Shown here piece after piece: positions 24,444-33,829 of a stretch of 64,000 bases of DNA; the stretch's first letter is position 1, and every line of letters starts with the position of its first letter. The stretch spans positions 558,001 through 622,000 of the forward strand of contig NZ_CAJHCP010000001.1 in NCBI RefSeq assembly GCF_904848625.1, written 5' to 3'. The stretch is from Paraburkholderia metrosideri (GTDB lineage: Bacteria > Pseudomonadota > Gammaproteobacteria > Burkholderiales > Burkholderiaceae). The position numbers and the translations under genes are program-made. Under the pieces are notes generated by a model. The model did not search any database, had not been told where the DNA came from, and was given only the letters and a program-made list of their open reading frames with translations.

Positions 24444-25922
24444 TCAGTAAGCGATGCAGACCGACTTGCTTTCCGTGTAGGCGTCGATAATCGCCTTGCC
24501 ATGCTCGCGGCCGATTCCCGATGCCTTGAAGCCGCCGAACGGCATCGCCGGATCGACCATATTGTGCGTGTTGACCCACACGGTGCCGGCTTCGATACCA
24601 TCGACCAGTCGCAGCGCCTTGTCGAGCTGATTGGTCCAGACACTCGCGCCCAATCCATATTCGGAAGCGTTTGCCTGCGCCAGCACCTCATCGAGATCGT
24701 CATAGGGCATCGCGACGAGAACCGGACCGAACACTTCCTCCTTGACGACCGACAGCGGTTTGCACGCGCGATTGGCAATGACGGTCGGGCGCACGAAGTA
24801 GCCATTGCCGTCCACCCGCGCATCGTTCGACAGAATCTCGCCGCCTTCCTGTTTGCCTTGCGCGATCATGCCGGCCACCTTGTCGCGATGACGTGCGGAG
24901 ACCATCGGGCCCATCTGGGTCGCTGCGTCGAAGCCGGAGCCCAGCGCGATACCGTCGGCCACGGCGGCAATCCCTTGCACCACGTCGTCGTAAATCGACC
25001 GCGCGACATACAGGCGCGAACCGGCCGTGCAAACCTGCCCATGGTTGAAGAAGATCGCGCCCGCCGCGCCTTCAATCGCCTTGCGCGGGTCGCAATCGTC
25101 GAGCACGATCACCGGACTCTTGCCACCCAGTTCGAGCGACGCACGCTTCAGATCTTCAGCGCATTGACGGCCGATAATGCGGCCCACCTCGGTCGACCCC
25201 GTAAACGTGACCTTGTTCACCAGCGGATGTTTGACCAGCGCCGCGCCCGCCGTCTCACCGCGCCCTGTGACCACGTTGAACACGCCTGCAGGAAAGCCGG
25301 CTTGGTGCGCCAGTTCAGCGAGCCGGATCGCCGTCAGCGGGGTTTCTTCGGCGGGCTTGAGCACGACTGAACAGCCGCATGCAAGGGCGGGCGCGATCTT
25401 CCACACGGCCATCAGCAGCGGGAAATTCCACGGAACGATCGCGGCCACGACGCCGGCAGGAACGCGCCGGGTCGATGCGTTATAACGGGTGCCGGGAGGA
25501 AACGGGATCGACAGATCGAAGGTCGTGCCTTCGACTTTCGTGGCCCAGCCCGCCATATAACGCAGCCATTGCACACTCCCCGAGACTTCGAGCATCTTCG
25601 AGAAGCCGATCAGCTTGCCCTGGTTCAGCGTTTCCAGCGTCGCGAGTTCGTCGGTGTGCTGTTCGACGAGATCAGCGAGTTTCAGCAGCAGGCGTTCGCG
25701 AGCGGCCGGCGGCATTCTGCGCCATGCGTCCGATTCGAATGCCGCTTTCGAGGTTCTGACCGCGTGATCGATATCCGATTCCGACGCGTCGGGAATCTGC
25801 GCAATTTCTTCTGACGTAGCCGGGTTGAATACCGGAAAAGTTTTGCCCGACGTGCCACGCGTTTTTTCGCCGTTGATGAACATGGTGTGCGGCAAGGTCA
25901 CAGCAGGATGGTGATCGCTCAT
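24444..25922 (-). CDS. feaB: Aldehyde dehydrogenase, phenylacetaldehyde-type (FeaB-like)
   Basis: A 492-residue NAD-dependent aldehyde dehydrogenase. It has the Asn in IVPWNFPLLMAVWKIAPAL, the general base in LELGGKSP and the catalytic Cys in NHGQVCTAGSRLYV. The N-terminal HTMFINGEKTRGTSGK and the LSIPFPPG segment resemble phenylacetaldehyde/betaine-aldehyde dehydrogenases. It is the last gene of a minus-strand run beginning with the amine oxidase tynA, which produces arylacetaldehydes. That pairing supports the FeaB role of oxidising phenylacetaldehyde or 4-hydroxyphenylacetaldehyde to the acid. The gap to the membrane-protein gene upstream is 24 bp. Confidence 0.9.
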   Translation of the reverse strand: MSDHHPAVTLPHTMFINGEKTRGTSGKTFPVFNPATSEEIAQIPDASESDIDHAVRTSKAAFESDAWRRMPPAARERLLLKLADLVEQHTDELATLETLNQGKLIGFSKMLEVSGSVQWLRYMAGWATKVEGTTFDLSIPFPPGTRYNASTRRVPAGVVAAIVPWNFPLLMAVWKIAPALACGCSVVLKPAEETPLTAIRLAELAHQAGFPAGVFNVVTGRGETAGAALVKHPLVNKVTFTGSTEVGRIIGRQCAEDLKRASLELGGKSPVIVLDDCDPRKAIEGAAGAIFFNHGQVCTAGSRLYVARSIYDDVVQGIAAVADGIALGSGFDAATQMGPMVSARHRDKVAGMIAQGKQEGGEILSNDARVDGNGYFVRPTVIANRACKPLSVVKEEVFGPVLVAMPYDDLDEVLAQANASEYGLGASVWTNQLDKALRLVDGIEAGTVWVNTHNMVDPAMPFGGFKASGIGREHGKAIIDAYTESKSVCIAY

Positions 25923-25946
25923 GGTGCTTTGTCTCCGTTGGGGGCG

Positions 25947-27029
25947 TTAGTGCATTGATTCAGGCGTGTGAGTGAGTGACGCATTGCTTGACTGGATGAA
26001 TGCGCTTAGTGGTGGCAACGATTCGCGCGTAGCAGAGGCGGGTTGCCGCCCGCGCCAAAGCGTCGCTAACGATGCCGCGCATATCAGGTTTGCTGCTGCG
26101 CTGAGCGCGAACAGCACGACGAAAGCGTCGCCGAAAAAGTAACGGGAGGTCGATAACGCGGCACCTGTCACCATGCCGATGTGATGCAGGATGCCGGGAC
26201 ACGTCACGCTCAATGCGGTCGTTGAATTGCCGCGCAGATTCGCGAGCGCTGGAATCGTCAGGCAGTCGAGAAGCAGAAAGATCTTCGCTGCGAATGGTGC
26301 AAGCGCAGGCTTGTCGGCGGTGGCGAGTGCGGCGATCAAGCCGGCGCGCACGAGGTACAACATCATCAGCATGCCGTTGCTGTTGTTGCGCGAGCGGTCT
26401 GCCATGCAGGCCAATGCGCAGACGGCGGTGAACAGCAGCGCGATTTGCCATAACGGTTGAGCGCCACTCGCGCCGCACAACGCGAATAACTGGAAGCGCG
26501 CGAGACTGCCGCTCGATAGTCCCGCAAACAATGCGAGCAACGCGGGCATCACGGTCGCGCCGTTCAGACGAACTGCCGCAACTGACACGTCGACAGGGTG
26601 ATGTGCGTTGAAGGCTGTGCGACCAGAATTCGATCGCAACCAGAACAGCAGCAGGATGCCGCCTGCGACGATCATCGTCACGGCAACGGCATGGCTATGT
26701 GGAAGACCGTTCAGATACCCCGGCACAGCGCTCATGGCGCTCATCGTGGCGATCAGCGTCGCGGCCGTTTTAAGCGTGGTGTAGCGGCTTGACGAGCGCG
26801 CGATGAGCAACGGCGCGCCCATCATCGTGACCAGAGCCAGCGCGCTCATCCACCTCGCGCTGGCCTGTTGGCCGAGACCGGCCTGCATCGACAACGCCGC
26901 GCAGCCGCTAGCGACAAGCACGCACGCCGCACTTGCGGCACCGGCCGCGCACGCCGCCAGCACGCCTGATTTGCCAACCGCGTGCTGCGCGCCGCGCATG
27001 ACGCGCAGATCAGTGCTTGCAGCAGCCAT
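25947..27029 (-). CDS. Polytopic membrane protein in the tynA-feaB operon, MFS-like
   Basis: A protein of about 360 residues with some 10-12 hydrophobic segments rich in Ala and Leu (for example AVAVTMIVAGGILLLFWLRS and VMPALLALFAGLSSG). The overall plan resembles a short MFS carrier, but I do not see the usual loop motifs and cannot assign a family firmly. It lies between tynA and feaB on the same strand. The start is uncertain: ATGs at 27047, 27029 and 26999 are in frame, and the first two overlap the end of tynA, suggesting translational coupling. A role in moving amines or their acids is inferred only from the neighbours. Confidence 0.68.
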   Translation of the reverse strand: MAAASTDLRVMRGAQHAVGKSGVLAACAAGAASAACVLVASGCAALSMQAGLGQQASARWMSALALVTMMGAPLLIARSSSRYTTLKTAATLIATMSAMSAVPGYLNGLPHSHAVAVTMIVAGGILLLFWLRSNSGRTAFNAHHPVDVSVAAVRLNGATVMPALLALFAGLSSGSLARFQLFALCGASGAQPLWQIALLFTAVCALACMADRSRNNSNGMLMMLYLVRAGLIAALATADKPALAPFAAKIFLLLDCLTIPALANLRGNSTTALSVTCPGILHHIGMVTGAALSTSRYFFGDAFVVLFALSAAANLICAASLATLWRGRQPASATRESLPPLSAFIQSSNASLTHTPESMH

Positions 27030-28995
27030 GATCGGCGGACTTGCCATCTTCGACGCTGTTCAGATCGCGCTCGGCCGGCAGGTCCATCGTCGGGTTGGCC
27101 GAGAAGAAGTTGTTGGGCTTGAGCATGAAGCCGGCGTACTCGACCGGCATTACCGGAAAGTCCTCGGGCTTGCACACATGCGTGTGGCCAAAGCTGTGCC
27201 ACAACACGAGGTCTTCGTTCTCGATATTGCGGTTTGCCTCGATATAACGCGGCAGGCCATCACCGCCCGAATGCTGATTCGGATAATCGCCACTCGCATA
27301 ACGCTCAGCCGGATCGAACGGTGTAACCCAGACGTGACGCGTCGCAAAGCCGCCGCGTTGACGAACCTTCGACTTCTCGTCGGCGAGCATCAATGGCGAG
27401 TCGTTCACGATCAGCTTGTAGCCCGGATTCGCGCCGACCGCATTCTTCACATTCGGATTAGTGACTTTCCAGTAACGACCCGTTCTGCCGTTTGCGAGCC
27501 GTGCGGCTTCGCTTTCGGTTTTGAACACCTGCCGGGTCGTGTCGAATACGTTGCCATATGGATTCGATTCGCCCATCGGACGCGGTACGAATTCGTGTTC
27601 GGAGACGCTGTTGCGCTCGCCGTCCACCATCATGTGCATGCGTGCATTGAAGAAGTGCTGATGCGTCGGACCACCGAGGTTCGGCGTGATCATGCCGCCC
27701 CATGGATACGAGTCGCCGTCCGCCACCGCCGAGGTTTGCACGATGCCGGTCAGCTTGCATTCGAGTTGAATCGTGCCGTCCTGATACAGATACCAGTAGA
27801 AGCCGTAGTCGTAATTGCCGACCGTGGCAAAGAAAGAAATCACCAGACGCCTCGAACGGCGCATTTCGAACACACCCGTGCGGAATTCGTAGTGCTTCCA
27901 CAGCGTGCCGTAATCTTCCTCGTGCATGCATACCGCGTTCTTCATCGTGAACGCATTGCCGAAATCGTCGGCGGAAGGAATGTCGAAATAGCGGATCGTG
28001 CCAAGACAATCGCAGCCGAGTTCGAGCTGGTTCGCGAGCTTGCCGAGGCCGTATTCGCCCGCATCGAATGCGCTTTTCCAGTAGTGATTCGTGGTCGGAT
28101 CGGAATAGGGCACGCACATTTCCGTCACGCTCGCCCGATAGATAATCGGCCGGGTGCTCTTGCCGTCATCCCACGACAGTTGATGCAACACCAGCCCCTC
28201 GCGCGGCGTAAAGCCGACGCGAAAATTCCAGTTCTGCCAGTTGACATGCCAGCCGTCGATCGTGAAGCTCGGGCCGTCAGGTTGATCGATCGACAGCGGC
28301 TTGAGGGTCTTGCGTGGCTCGCCGAGACTTGGCGTGTCGTAGTTGTGCTTGGCGCGCGGAACCGGAATGATGCGGCCGTCGTCGACCAGTTCGATCACTT
28401 TCTTTTCCAGCAGATCGACCACCGCCATCACGCCTTCAATCGGATGCGCGTAGCCATTATCGGTCAGCGTGTCGCGGTAATAGCTCACGCAACGCACCAG
28501 ACGGCGGCCGTTTTCGTTTTCGCGATCGAACGCGCCAGCCGAAAACGGATCGACCTGGACGCGCTCCAGATCCTTTTCACTGAGACCGCGCTTCATGATT
28601 GCCACGCGCCACGCTTCGTCGTTCTTGACGATCTGCTCGGCGTTCATGAAATCGTCGATCATGATCGGCGGCTGACCATAAGGCGCCTGATCGAACGGCA
28701 TCACACGGCGCGACGCAATTCTTTTTTCTCTCAGGTCCACATCGAATTCGATCGTCGCGCCATTCGAGCGGTCAATGGCCAGCACGAAGGCCGTGCGCGA
28801 AAAGTACTCGCCCGTCTTGAACGCCACGACTTCCGCTTTCGGCGGCTCGCGCAATTCGACCATCGGAAAGCGCGCGTGCCCGTCGAGTTTTTCGGCGGCT
28901 TTCACGAGATCGCAGGCAAGCTGCATTTCTTCCCCGCTCAACGGATCGAGCGGATGAACAGGGGTGTGAGCAGCTTTCTTGGCATTCGTGTTCAT
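27010..28995 (-). CDS. tynA: Copper amine oxidase (tyramine/phenethylamine oxidase)
   Basis: A 661-residue quinoprotein that oxidises primary amines to aldehydes, releasing ammonium and hydrogen peroxide. Tyr395 in TVGNYDYG is the precursor of the topaquinone cofactor. His445 and His447 (HQH) and a third His in FGHTHV fit the copper site, and the likely catalytic base lies in FDAGEYG. The length matches the cytosolic Arthrobacter-type enzymes, and no signal peptide is seen. The frame is open to 29094, but the product from the ATG at 28995 fits the family best. It heads a minus-strand operon ending in feaB and is divergent from an AraC regulator, with a direct-repeat operator just upstream. 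Confidence 0.94.
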   Translation of the reverse strand: MNTNAKKAAHTPVHPLDPLSGEEMQLACDLVKAAEKLDGHARFPMVELREPPKAEVVAFKTGEYFSRTAFVLAIDRSNGATIEFDVDLREKRIASRRVMPFDQAPYGQPPIMIDDFMNAEQIVKNDEAWRVAIMKRGLSEKDLERVQVDPFSAGAFDRENENGRRLVRCVSYYRDTLTDNGYAHPIEGVMAVVDLLEKKVIELVDDGRIIPVPRAKHNYDTPSLGEPRKTLKPLSIDQPDGPSFTIDGWHVNWQNWNFRVGFTPREGLVLHQLSWDDGKSTRPIIYRASVTEMCVPYSDPTTNHYWKSAFDAGEYGLGKLANQLELGCDCLGTIRYFDIPSADDFGNAFTMKNAVCMHEEDYGTLWKHYEFRTGVFEMRRSRRLVISFFATVGNYDYGFYWYLYQDGTIQLECKLTGIVQTSAVADGDSYPWGGMITPNLGGPTHQHFFNARMHMMVDGERNSVSEHEFVPRPMGESNPYGNVFDTTRQVFKTESEAARLANGRTGRYWKVTNPNVKNAVGANPGYKLIVNDSPLMLADEKSKVRQRGGFATRHVWVTPFDPAERYASGDYPNQHSGGDGLPRYIEANRNIENEDLVLWHSFGHTHVCKPEDFPVMPVEYAGFMLKPNNFFSANPTMDLPAERDLNSVEDGKSADHGCCKH

Positions 28996-29093
28996 AAGGT
29001 TCCCGTCAGGAAGTTTGCTGGACCGGACAGCGTGCTCGTGGACCGGAGTGACGAGCGGTGTACGCTGAGTCGATGGCAAATCGTAGGAACCCA

Positions 29094-29099
29094 ATAATA
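29094..29099 (-). promoter_or_regulatory. -10 element of tynA
   Basis: TATTAT on the minus strand lies 18 bases downstream of the inner TGGCGC box of the AraC-type operator. No -35 match is visible, as expected if the activator replaces it. The permease promoter has the same geometry (17 bases, then TATTTT). Confidence 0.5.
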
Positions 29100-29117
29100 T
29101 TTTCGCGCTTGCTTAAC

Positions 29118-29144
29118 GCGCCATTTGAACGATAAAGTGCGCCA
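29118..29144 (-). promoter_or_regulatory. AraC-type direct-repeat operator of tynA
   Basis: On the minus strand TGGCGC is followed by N2-TTTATCG-N3-A-N2 and a second TGGCGCG, the two boxes being 21 bp apart. The same 27-bp pattern occurs in front of the permease gene (30337-30363). It is the likely site of the AraC-family protein encoded at 29198. Confidence 0.76.
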
Positions 29145-29197
29145 GGAAGGGATGACCCTGGCAATCCACAAGCGAAGACTGGGAGGAGACGCTCGAG

Positions 29198-30193
29198 ATG
29201 AAAAAAGTCACGCTGAATGGCAACTTCGCAATGGTCCGCGCCGCGGTGATGGGACCGGTATTGCGCGCACTGGATCAATCTGGCGCGGATTGCGACGCGC
29301 TGCTGGAAACTTTCGGCATGAGCCGGAGGCTGCTGTCCAACCCGTATGAAATCCTGCCGCTCACGCGTTATGTGGCCGCATTCGAACGCGCAGCGGAGGT
29401 GCTGGACGAAGCGTCGCTCGGCTTGCGGCTGGGCAGTGAAGTCCAATTGACGGAACTCGGGCCGGCGGGACTCGTGTTCCTGTCGTCGCCGACGCTGAAC
29501 GCAGCGATGCGCAAGTTCACGCTCGCCCTCGCGTCGTGGCAGAACACGACGACCTGTGAAGTACTGCGCGACGACGAGTGGCCGATCTGGACATATCAGA
29601 TTGCCAGTCCGCAAATCTGGCCGCGTCGTCAGGATGCGGAGTACAGCATTTCGACGATGTGCCACATGATCCGGCTCGTACGCGGCTCGGCATGGAATCC
29701 GGTCGAAGTGCATTTCGAGCATGCCGCGCCCGCAGATACGAAACCCTATGCGCGGATATTTCGCGTGCCGGTGCGCTTTCAACAGCCTTTCAACGGAGTG
29801 ATTCTGCGTCCTCAGGATCTGGATGCTTCGCTGAAAAGCGCTGATACGCAGATGGCGCGAATGATGGAACGCCACGCGACCGACCTGATTGCGAACGAGG
29901 CGATCCAGCACGGCATCGTCGAGCAGGTTCGCGACCTGATTACACGACGGCTCGCGCACGAAAAGCTGATCGTCGCGGACATCGCGAAAGACCTTGGCCT
30001 TTCACAACGTTCATTGCAACGCCATCTCGCGGAGGAGGGCTCGTCGGTGCGCCAGATTCTGCGCGAGGAGCGGCAGCGCAGCGTCGCAGGACTGCAGGAA
30101 CGCGACGGCCTGACTAACGCGGCCATTGCACGCGCAGTCGGTTATGCCGATGCAACCGTGTTGTGGCGTGCTACGCGTAACTGGAAAAAGTAA
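29198..30193 (+). CDS. AraC-family regulator of the amine cluster
   Basis: A 331-residue regulator with an N-terminal arabinose-binding-like effector domain of the OruR/ArgR type (about 20-200) and a C-terminal AraC double HTH (about 235-330; LIVADIAKDLGLSQRSLQRHLAEEG, then GYADATVLWRATRNW). GGGAGGAG lies before the ATG. It is divergent from tynA and next to a permease, the position FeaR holds in E. coli, although the effector domain is not clearly FeaR-type. It probably activates tynA and the permease through the matching TGGCGC direct repeats. Confidence 0.88.
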   Translation: MKKVTLNGNFAMVRAAVMGPVLRALDQSGADCDALLETFGMSRRLLSNPYEILPLTRYVAAFERAAEVLDEASLGLRLGSEVQLTELGPAGLVFLSSPTLNAAMRKFTLALASWQNTTTCEVLRDDEWPIWTYQIASPQIWPRRQDAEYSISTMCHMIRLVRGSAWNPVEVHFEHAAPADTKPYARIFRVPVRFQQPFNGVILRPQDLDASLKSADTQMARMMERHATDLIANEAIQHGIVEQVRDLITRRLAHEKLIVADIAKDLGLSQRSLQRHLAEEGSSVRQILREERQRSVAGLQERDGLTNAAIARAVGYADATVLWRATRNWKK

Positions 30194-30336
30194 AAAGTAT
30201 GCGATGCATGGAACCCTGCTTTCACGACTGAAAGCCCGCCAATTACAACAGCTTTCAAAACAAGGAAAATCCGGTTTCCTAAGCATTCATACGGCGATTA
30301 AGTACAAACCCGCGAAACCGGCAATCGCGCCACTAT

Positions 30337-30363
30337 TGGCGCGGTTTATCGAAAATTTGGCGC
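30337..30363 (+). promoter_or_regulatory. AraC-type direct-repeat operator of the permease gene
   Basis: TGGCGC boxes at 30337-30342 and 30358-30363, 21 bp apart, enclose TTTATCG at the same position as in the tynA operator. A TATTTT -10-like element begins 17 bases after the second box (30381). The rest of the 309-bp gap between the AraC gene and the permease shows no gene. Confidence 0.76.
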
Positions 30364-30502
30364 GGTTCGCGAAGTCGTTTTATTTTTTAGCTACCTAACA
30401 TGCGCTCAGCCCGAAGCATTTGACGTCGGTCAAACGAGCGCCATAACCAGCCTTTGTGGGGTTCTGGCGAGTTTCAGACTAGCCAATAACATAGAGGCAG
30501 CG

Positions 30503-31954
30503 ATGAACGAACCCTATTCGCCGACCAGTCTGGTCGACGCGGAGAACCCCGTGGAATTGAAGGGCAATACGCTGGGCTTGTGGCAGATCGTGTTTCTCGT
30601 GATATCCGCGGCGGCGCCGCTGACCGGCATGCTGGGTGCGGTACCGCCCGCGATCAGCCTCGGCAACGGTGCGGGCATTCCCGGCGCCTTCGTGATTGCC
30701 GGGGCGATTCTGTTGATTTTCAGCGTCGGCTTTGCGTCGATGAGCCGGCACGTGGTGCGTGCCGGTGCGTTTTACGCGTACATCACCGCAGGACTTGGAC
30801 GTCCGCTCGGCATGGCGGGTGCGCTCGTCGCGCTGATGTCGTACACCTTCATCCAGATTGCGCTGTACGGGCTATTTGGATTCTTCTGCACCGTCATCCT
30901 TTCGCCGCTTCTTCACACCGCGTTGCCGTGGTACGGATATTCGCTGATCTGCGTGGCGGTGGTGCAATTCACCGGCATTCGCGGCATCGATCTGAATAGC
31001 CGTTTGCTCGGCGTGCTGATGTGCCTCGAACTCGGCATCCTGTTGCTGCTGTCGATCGCGATCCTGATTCACGGCGGCGGCCCTAACGGTCTCACGCTGG
31101 CGCCGTTCTCGCCGGAACATGTTTTTAGCGGGCACCTCGGCATTGCGGTGATGTTCGCGTTCGCGTCGTTTATCGGCTTCGAAGCGACCGCAATCTACGG
31201 CAAGGAATGCCGCGATCCGAAAGTAACCGTGCCGCGCGCAACGTATGTCTCGGTTGTGCTGATTCTGGTGTTCTTCGCTTTCGTCACGTGGACAATTGTT
31301 TGCGCATACGGTCTCGCCGACGTGGTGTCGGTCGCCACCAAACAACCCGGCGACTTCTGGTTCATTCAGTCGGGCAAGTACCTGGGTGGCGCTGTGACGA
31401 CGGTGATGAGTTTCCTTCTTCTCAGCAGTATTTTCGCGAGCCTGCTGTCGTTTCATAACACCCTGGTGCGCTATATCCACGCATTGAGTATGGAAGGCAT
31501 CCTGCCGCAAGTACTCAACCGTGTACATGAAAAATACCGTTCACCGTATGTCGCCAGCTATCTGCAAACGCTGTCGGTGGTCGTGCTGCTCGGGTGTTAT
31601 ATCGCAGCGGGCAGCGACGTGTTCAACATCGTGTTTAGCTGGAGTTCGGCGCTCGGTACGATTGGTGTGGTGATGTTGCAGGCTGTCACGAGTTTTTCGG
31701 TGATCGCTTTTTTCCGCAAGACGCGCAAGGACACTCGCGTGTGGCACTCGTTGATCGCGCCGCTGCTCGGCGGGATCGGTCTGGTGTATATCGGCGTGAT
31801 TCTGGTGCGCAATCTCGACGCGCTCAGCGGCTCCGATAGTCCGATCGTCAAGTCGTTTCCGTGGATCGTGTTCGGCGTGGCGGTGATCGGCGTGCTGATC
31901 GGTCTCATCCTGCGCAAGAAGCGGCCGGACATTTACGCAGGCTTCGGCCAGTAA
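30503..31954 (+). CDS. APC-family amine/amino-acid permease
   Basis: A 483-residue inner-membrane carrier with 12 predicted helices. The APC opening LGLWQIVFLVISAAAPLTGM and the loop after TM6 with FIGFEATAIYGKECRDPKVTVPRA are visible; the latter is the classic FExxxxxxEE-like signature with KEC replacing the second Glu pair. It probably imports the aromatic amine used by tynA, because it shares the AraC-type operator with that gene. A porin gene follows on the same strand after 66 bp. Confidence 0.9.
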   Translation: MNEPYSPTSLVDAENPVELKGNTLGLWQIVFLVISAAAPLTGMLGAVPPAISLGNGAGIPGAFVIAGAILLIFSVGFASMSRHVVRAGAFYAYITAGLGRPLGMAGALVALMSYTFIQIALYGLFGFFCTVILSPLLHTALPWYGYSLICVAVVQFTGIRGIDLNSRLLGVLMCLELGILLLLSIAILIHGGGPNGLTLAPFSPEHVFSGHLGIAVMFAFASFIGFEATAIYGKECRDPKVTVPRATYVSVVLILVFFAFVTWTIVCAYGLADVVSVATKQPGDFWFIQSGKYLGGAVTTVMSFLLLSSIFASLLSFHNTLVRYIHALSMEGILPQVLNRVHEKYRSPYVASYLQTLSVVVLLGCYIAAGSDVFNIVFSWSSALGTIGVVMLQAVTSFSVIAFFRKTRKDTRVWHSLIAPLLGGIGLVYIGVILVRNLDALSGSDSPIVKSFPWIVFGVAVIGVLIGLILRKKRPDIYAGFGQ

Positions 31955-32020
31955 CCCGTCCGCGCAAATCCGCTCAACGTCCGCAGAAAAAGCAGCCCAA
32001 CTCACTTCCGGCAGAAAACC

Positions 32021-33235
32021 ATGGCAGACAAATTCGTCAAGCGCTCGGCGCTTGCGCTGGCCGCGCTCGGCCTTTCGATCGGCGCACACGCACAATCTTC
32101 AGTCACGCTGTACGGCACGGTGGACGCCGGCCTCGTCTACACCACCAACCAGCAGACGACACACGCGGACGGCAGTACCAGCGGCCACGCGAACTATCAA
32201 CTGGCGGGCGGCAATCTGGTGCCGTCGCGCTGGGGCCTGATGGGCACCGAAGATATCGGCGGCGGAACGACCGTCAACTTCACCTTGGAAAACAGCTTTC
32301 TGACCGGCAACGGCGCGATGCTGCAATCGAACACGCTGTTCAACCGCAATGCGTGGGTCGGCGTCAGCAACGGCACGTACGGCTCGGTGACGCTCGGTCG
32401 CCAATACGATCCTTTCTCCGATTACCTCGGTGCGTACGCATCGAGCAATAACTGGGCGACGCTATACGGCTCGCATTTCGGCGACGTCGACAACCTGAAC
32501 GAAGCATTCAACTTCAATAACTCGATCAAGTACATCAGCCCGAGTTTTGGCGGGCTGACGATCGGCGGATTATTCAGCCTCGGCGGCGTCGCGGGTAATT
32601 TCTCGCAGAACAAAGGCTGGTCGCTCGCCGCCAATTACGCGCACGGACCGTTGTCGTTGAGTGCAGGATATCTCGAGTTGAATCAGCCTTTGCAGGCCGC
32701 TTTGGGTGGCACCAGCGGATATATCGGCGACTTCAGTTGCGCGAATGCAAGCGCCTCGTATTGTCTGTTGCAGGACGCCAGCAAGGTGCGGATATTCGGG
32801 GCCGGCGGATCGTATGCGTTCGGCAAGGCGAATGTCGCGCTGACCTATACGCATACACGATTGTCGGAGAGCCAGTACTTCGCGACGGATGCGCGGCCCG
32901 ACGGCGCGGATATTTCGTTCGACATTGCCGAATTGAACACGACTTACGCGCTCTCGCCCGATTTGCAATTAGGTCTCGCGTACATTTTCAACGACGCCAA
33001 ACCGTCGGGCGGTTCGTCGACACGCATTCACCAGGTGAATCTGGGCGCCGTGTATAGCCTGTCGAAGCGCACGGCGGTGTACGCCGTGGCAATTGGGCAG
33101 AAATCGTCCGGTGCAGGGCTGGGAATCAATCCGTCGACGGGGGAAACGGAGAACCTTGCGCAGATTCCGAACCTCGTCAATTCGGACACGGATAAGCAGC
33201 TTTCCGTGATTGTGGGTTTGCGGCATAACTTTTAA
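32021..33235 (+). CDS. General porin of the amine cluster
   Basis: A 404-residue outer-membrane porin. A signal peptide ends at IGAHA before [13 protein letters not shown]. The strand motifs [19 protein letters not shown] and [18 protein letters not shown] and the terminal VGLRHNF match Burkholderia porins. A short extra loop holds a Cys pair ([13 protein letters not shown]), which may form a disulphide in a surface or constriction loop. It lies 66 bp downstream of the permease and is probably co-transcribed, giving the amine an outer-membrane route. Confidence 0.92.
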   Translation: MADKFVKRSALALAALGLSIGAHAQSSVTLYGTVDAGLVYTTNQQTTHADGSTSGHANYQLAGGNLVPSRWGLMGTEDIGGGTTVNFTLENSFLTGNGAMLQSNTLFNRNAWVGVSNGTYGSVTLGRQYDPFSDYLGAYASSNNWATLYGSHFGDVDNLNEAFNFNNSIKYISPSFGGLTIGGLFSLGGVAGNFSQNKGWSLAANYAHGPLSLSAGYLELNQPLQAALGGTSGYIGDFSCANASASYCLLQDASKVRIFGAGGSYAFGKANVALTYTHTRLSESQYFATDARPDGADISFDIAELNTTYALSPDLQLGLAYIFNDAKPSGGSSTRIHQVNLGAVYSLSKRTAVYAVAIGQKSSGAGLGINPSTGETENLAQIPNLVNSDTDKQLSVIVGLRHNF

Positions 33236-33244
33236 CGCGGGAAG

Positions 33245-33294
33245 GGCGCTGCACGCGGAGCGGGATAAAACGCCCGGTCAAAGCGTGCAGTGCC
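33245..33294. terminator. Hairpin between convergent genes
   Basis: GGCGCTGCACGC (33245-33256) pairs with GCGTGCAGTGCC (33283-33294), 12 pairs with one G-U. It lies between the porin stop and the stop of the convergent small gene. The loop is 26 bases and no T-run follows, so the call is tentative. Confidence 0.45.
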
Positions 33295-33300
33295 GGTCAC

Positions 33301-33666
33301 TCAGTCCGCGATTCGCTTATCCGCCAATGCGTTCTGGCAATCCGCCAACACCTGTCTGAGCAGGCGCGCTTGCGGATCGAGTTCGTCGGTATCCAGTATT
33401 TCTTCGACCGCGTCGCGTGCCCAGTCGGTATCGACGAAGCGCGCGTGGCGTCTCGCGATTTCCACGGCGGTAGCCGACAGCTTCGCAATGCACAGCCAGT
33501 CGGCTTCGCGCGAGCGGCGGTCGAGCCATTTATGGGCCGCCTGCACGTGAAATGCCGCGTCGGGCCAGTCCTCATTCAGGTAATAAGCGCCAAGGCTTCC
33601 GCATGTGAGCCAGCACAACAGCTCCAGACGGTCACGGGGACTCAGATGGTGGCGTACATCACTCAT
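33301..33666 (-). CDS. Conserved hypothetical protein, helical
   Basis: A 121-residue soluble protein that looks wholly helical, with an Arg/Asp/Ala-rich composition (AAFHVQAAHKWLDRRSREADW and ARDAVEEILDTDELDPQA). No signal peptide, membrane segment or catalytic motif is seen. The helical pairs look faintly TPR-like, but I do not recognise a family. Codon use is like its neighbours and it stands alone between a porin and tam. Confidence 0.68.
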   Translation of the reverse strand: MSDVRHHLSPRDRLELLCWLTCGSLGAYYLNEDWPDAAFHVQAAHKWLDRRSREADWLCIAKLSATAVEIARRHARFVDTDWARDAVEEILDTDELDPQARLLRQVLADCQNALADKRIAD

Positions 33667-33829
33667 GGCGACGCTCGCTGCTGAAAGTTGCTTCCGATGA
33701 GGACGGCGGATCGCCGTCCTTTGCTTACAGCAACAATATCACGCAGAATTAACTAGCGGCAATGCCTGAGCGCCCTTGGCCCGCCGTTGTCCCGCAAGCC
33801 TTGCGGCCATTGTGTTGGCTACCGCACGG

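Noticed and set aside
26803..29097. A 764-codon open frame on the plus strand opposite tynA
   Set aside because: It is the antisense of tynA and the adjacent gene; its product is Arg/His/Val-rich with no family motif. High GC keeps antisense frames open.
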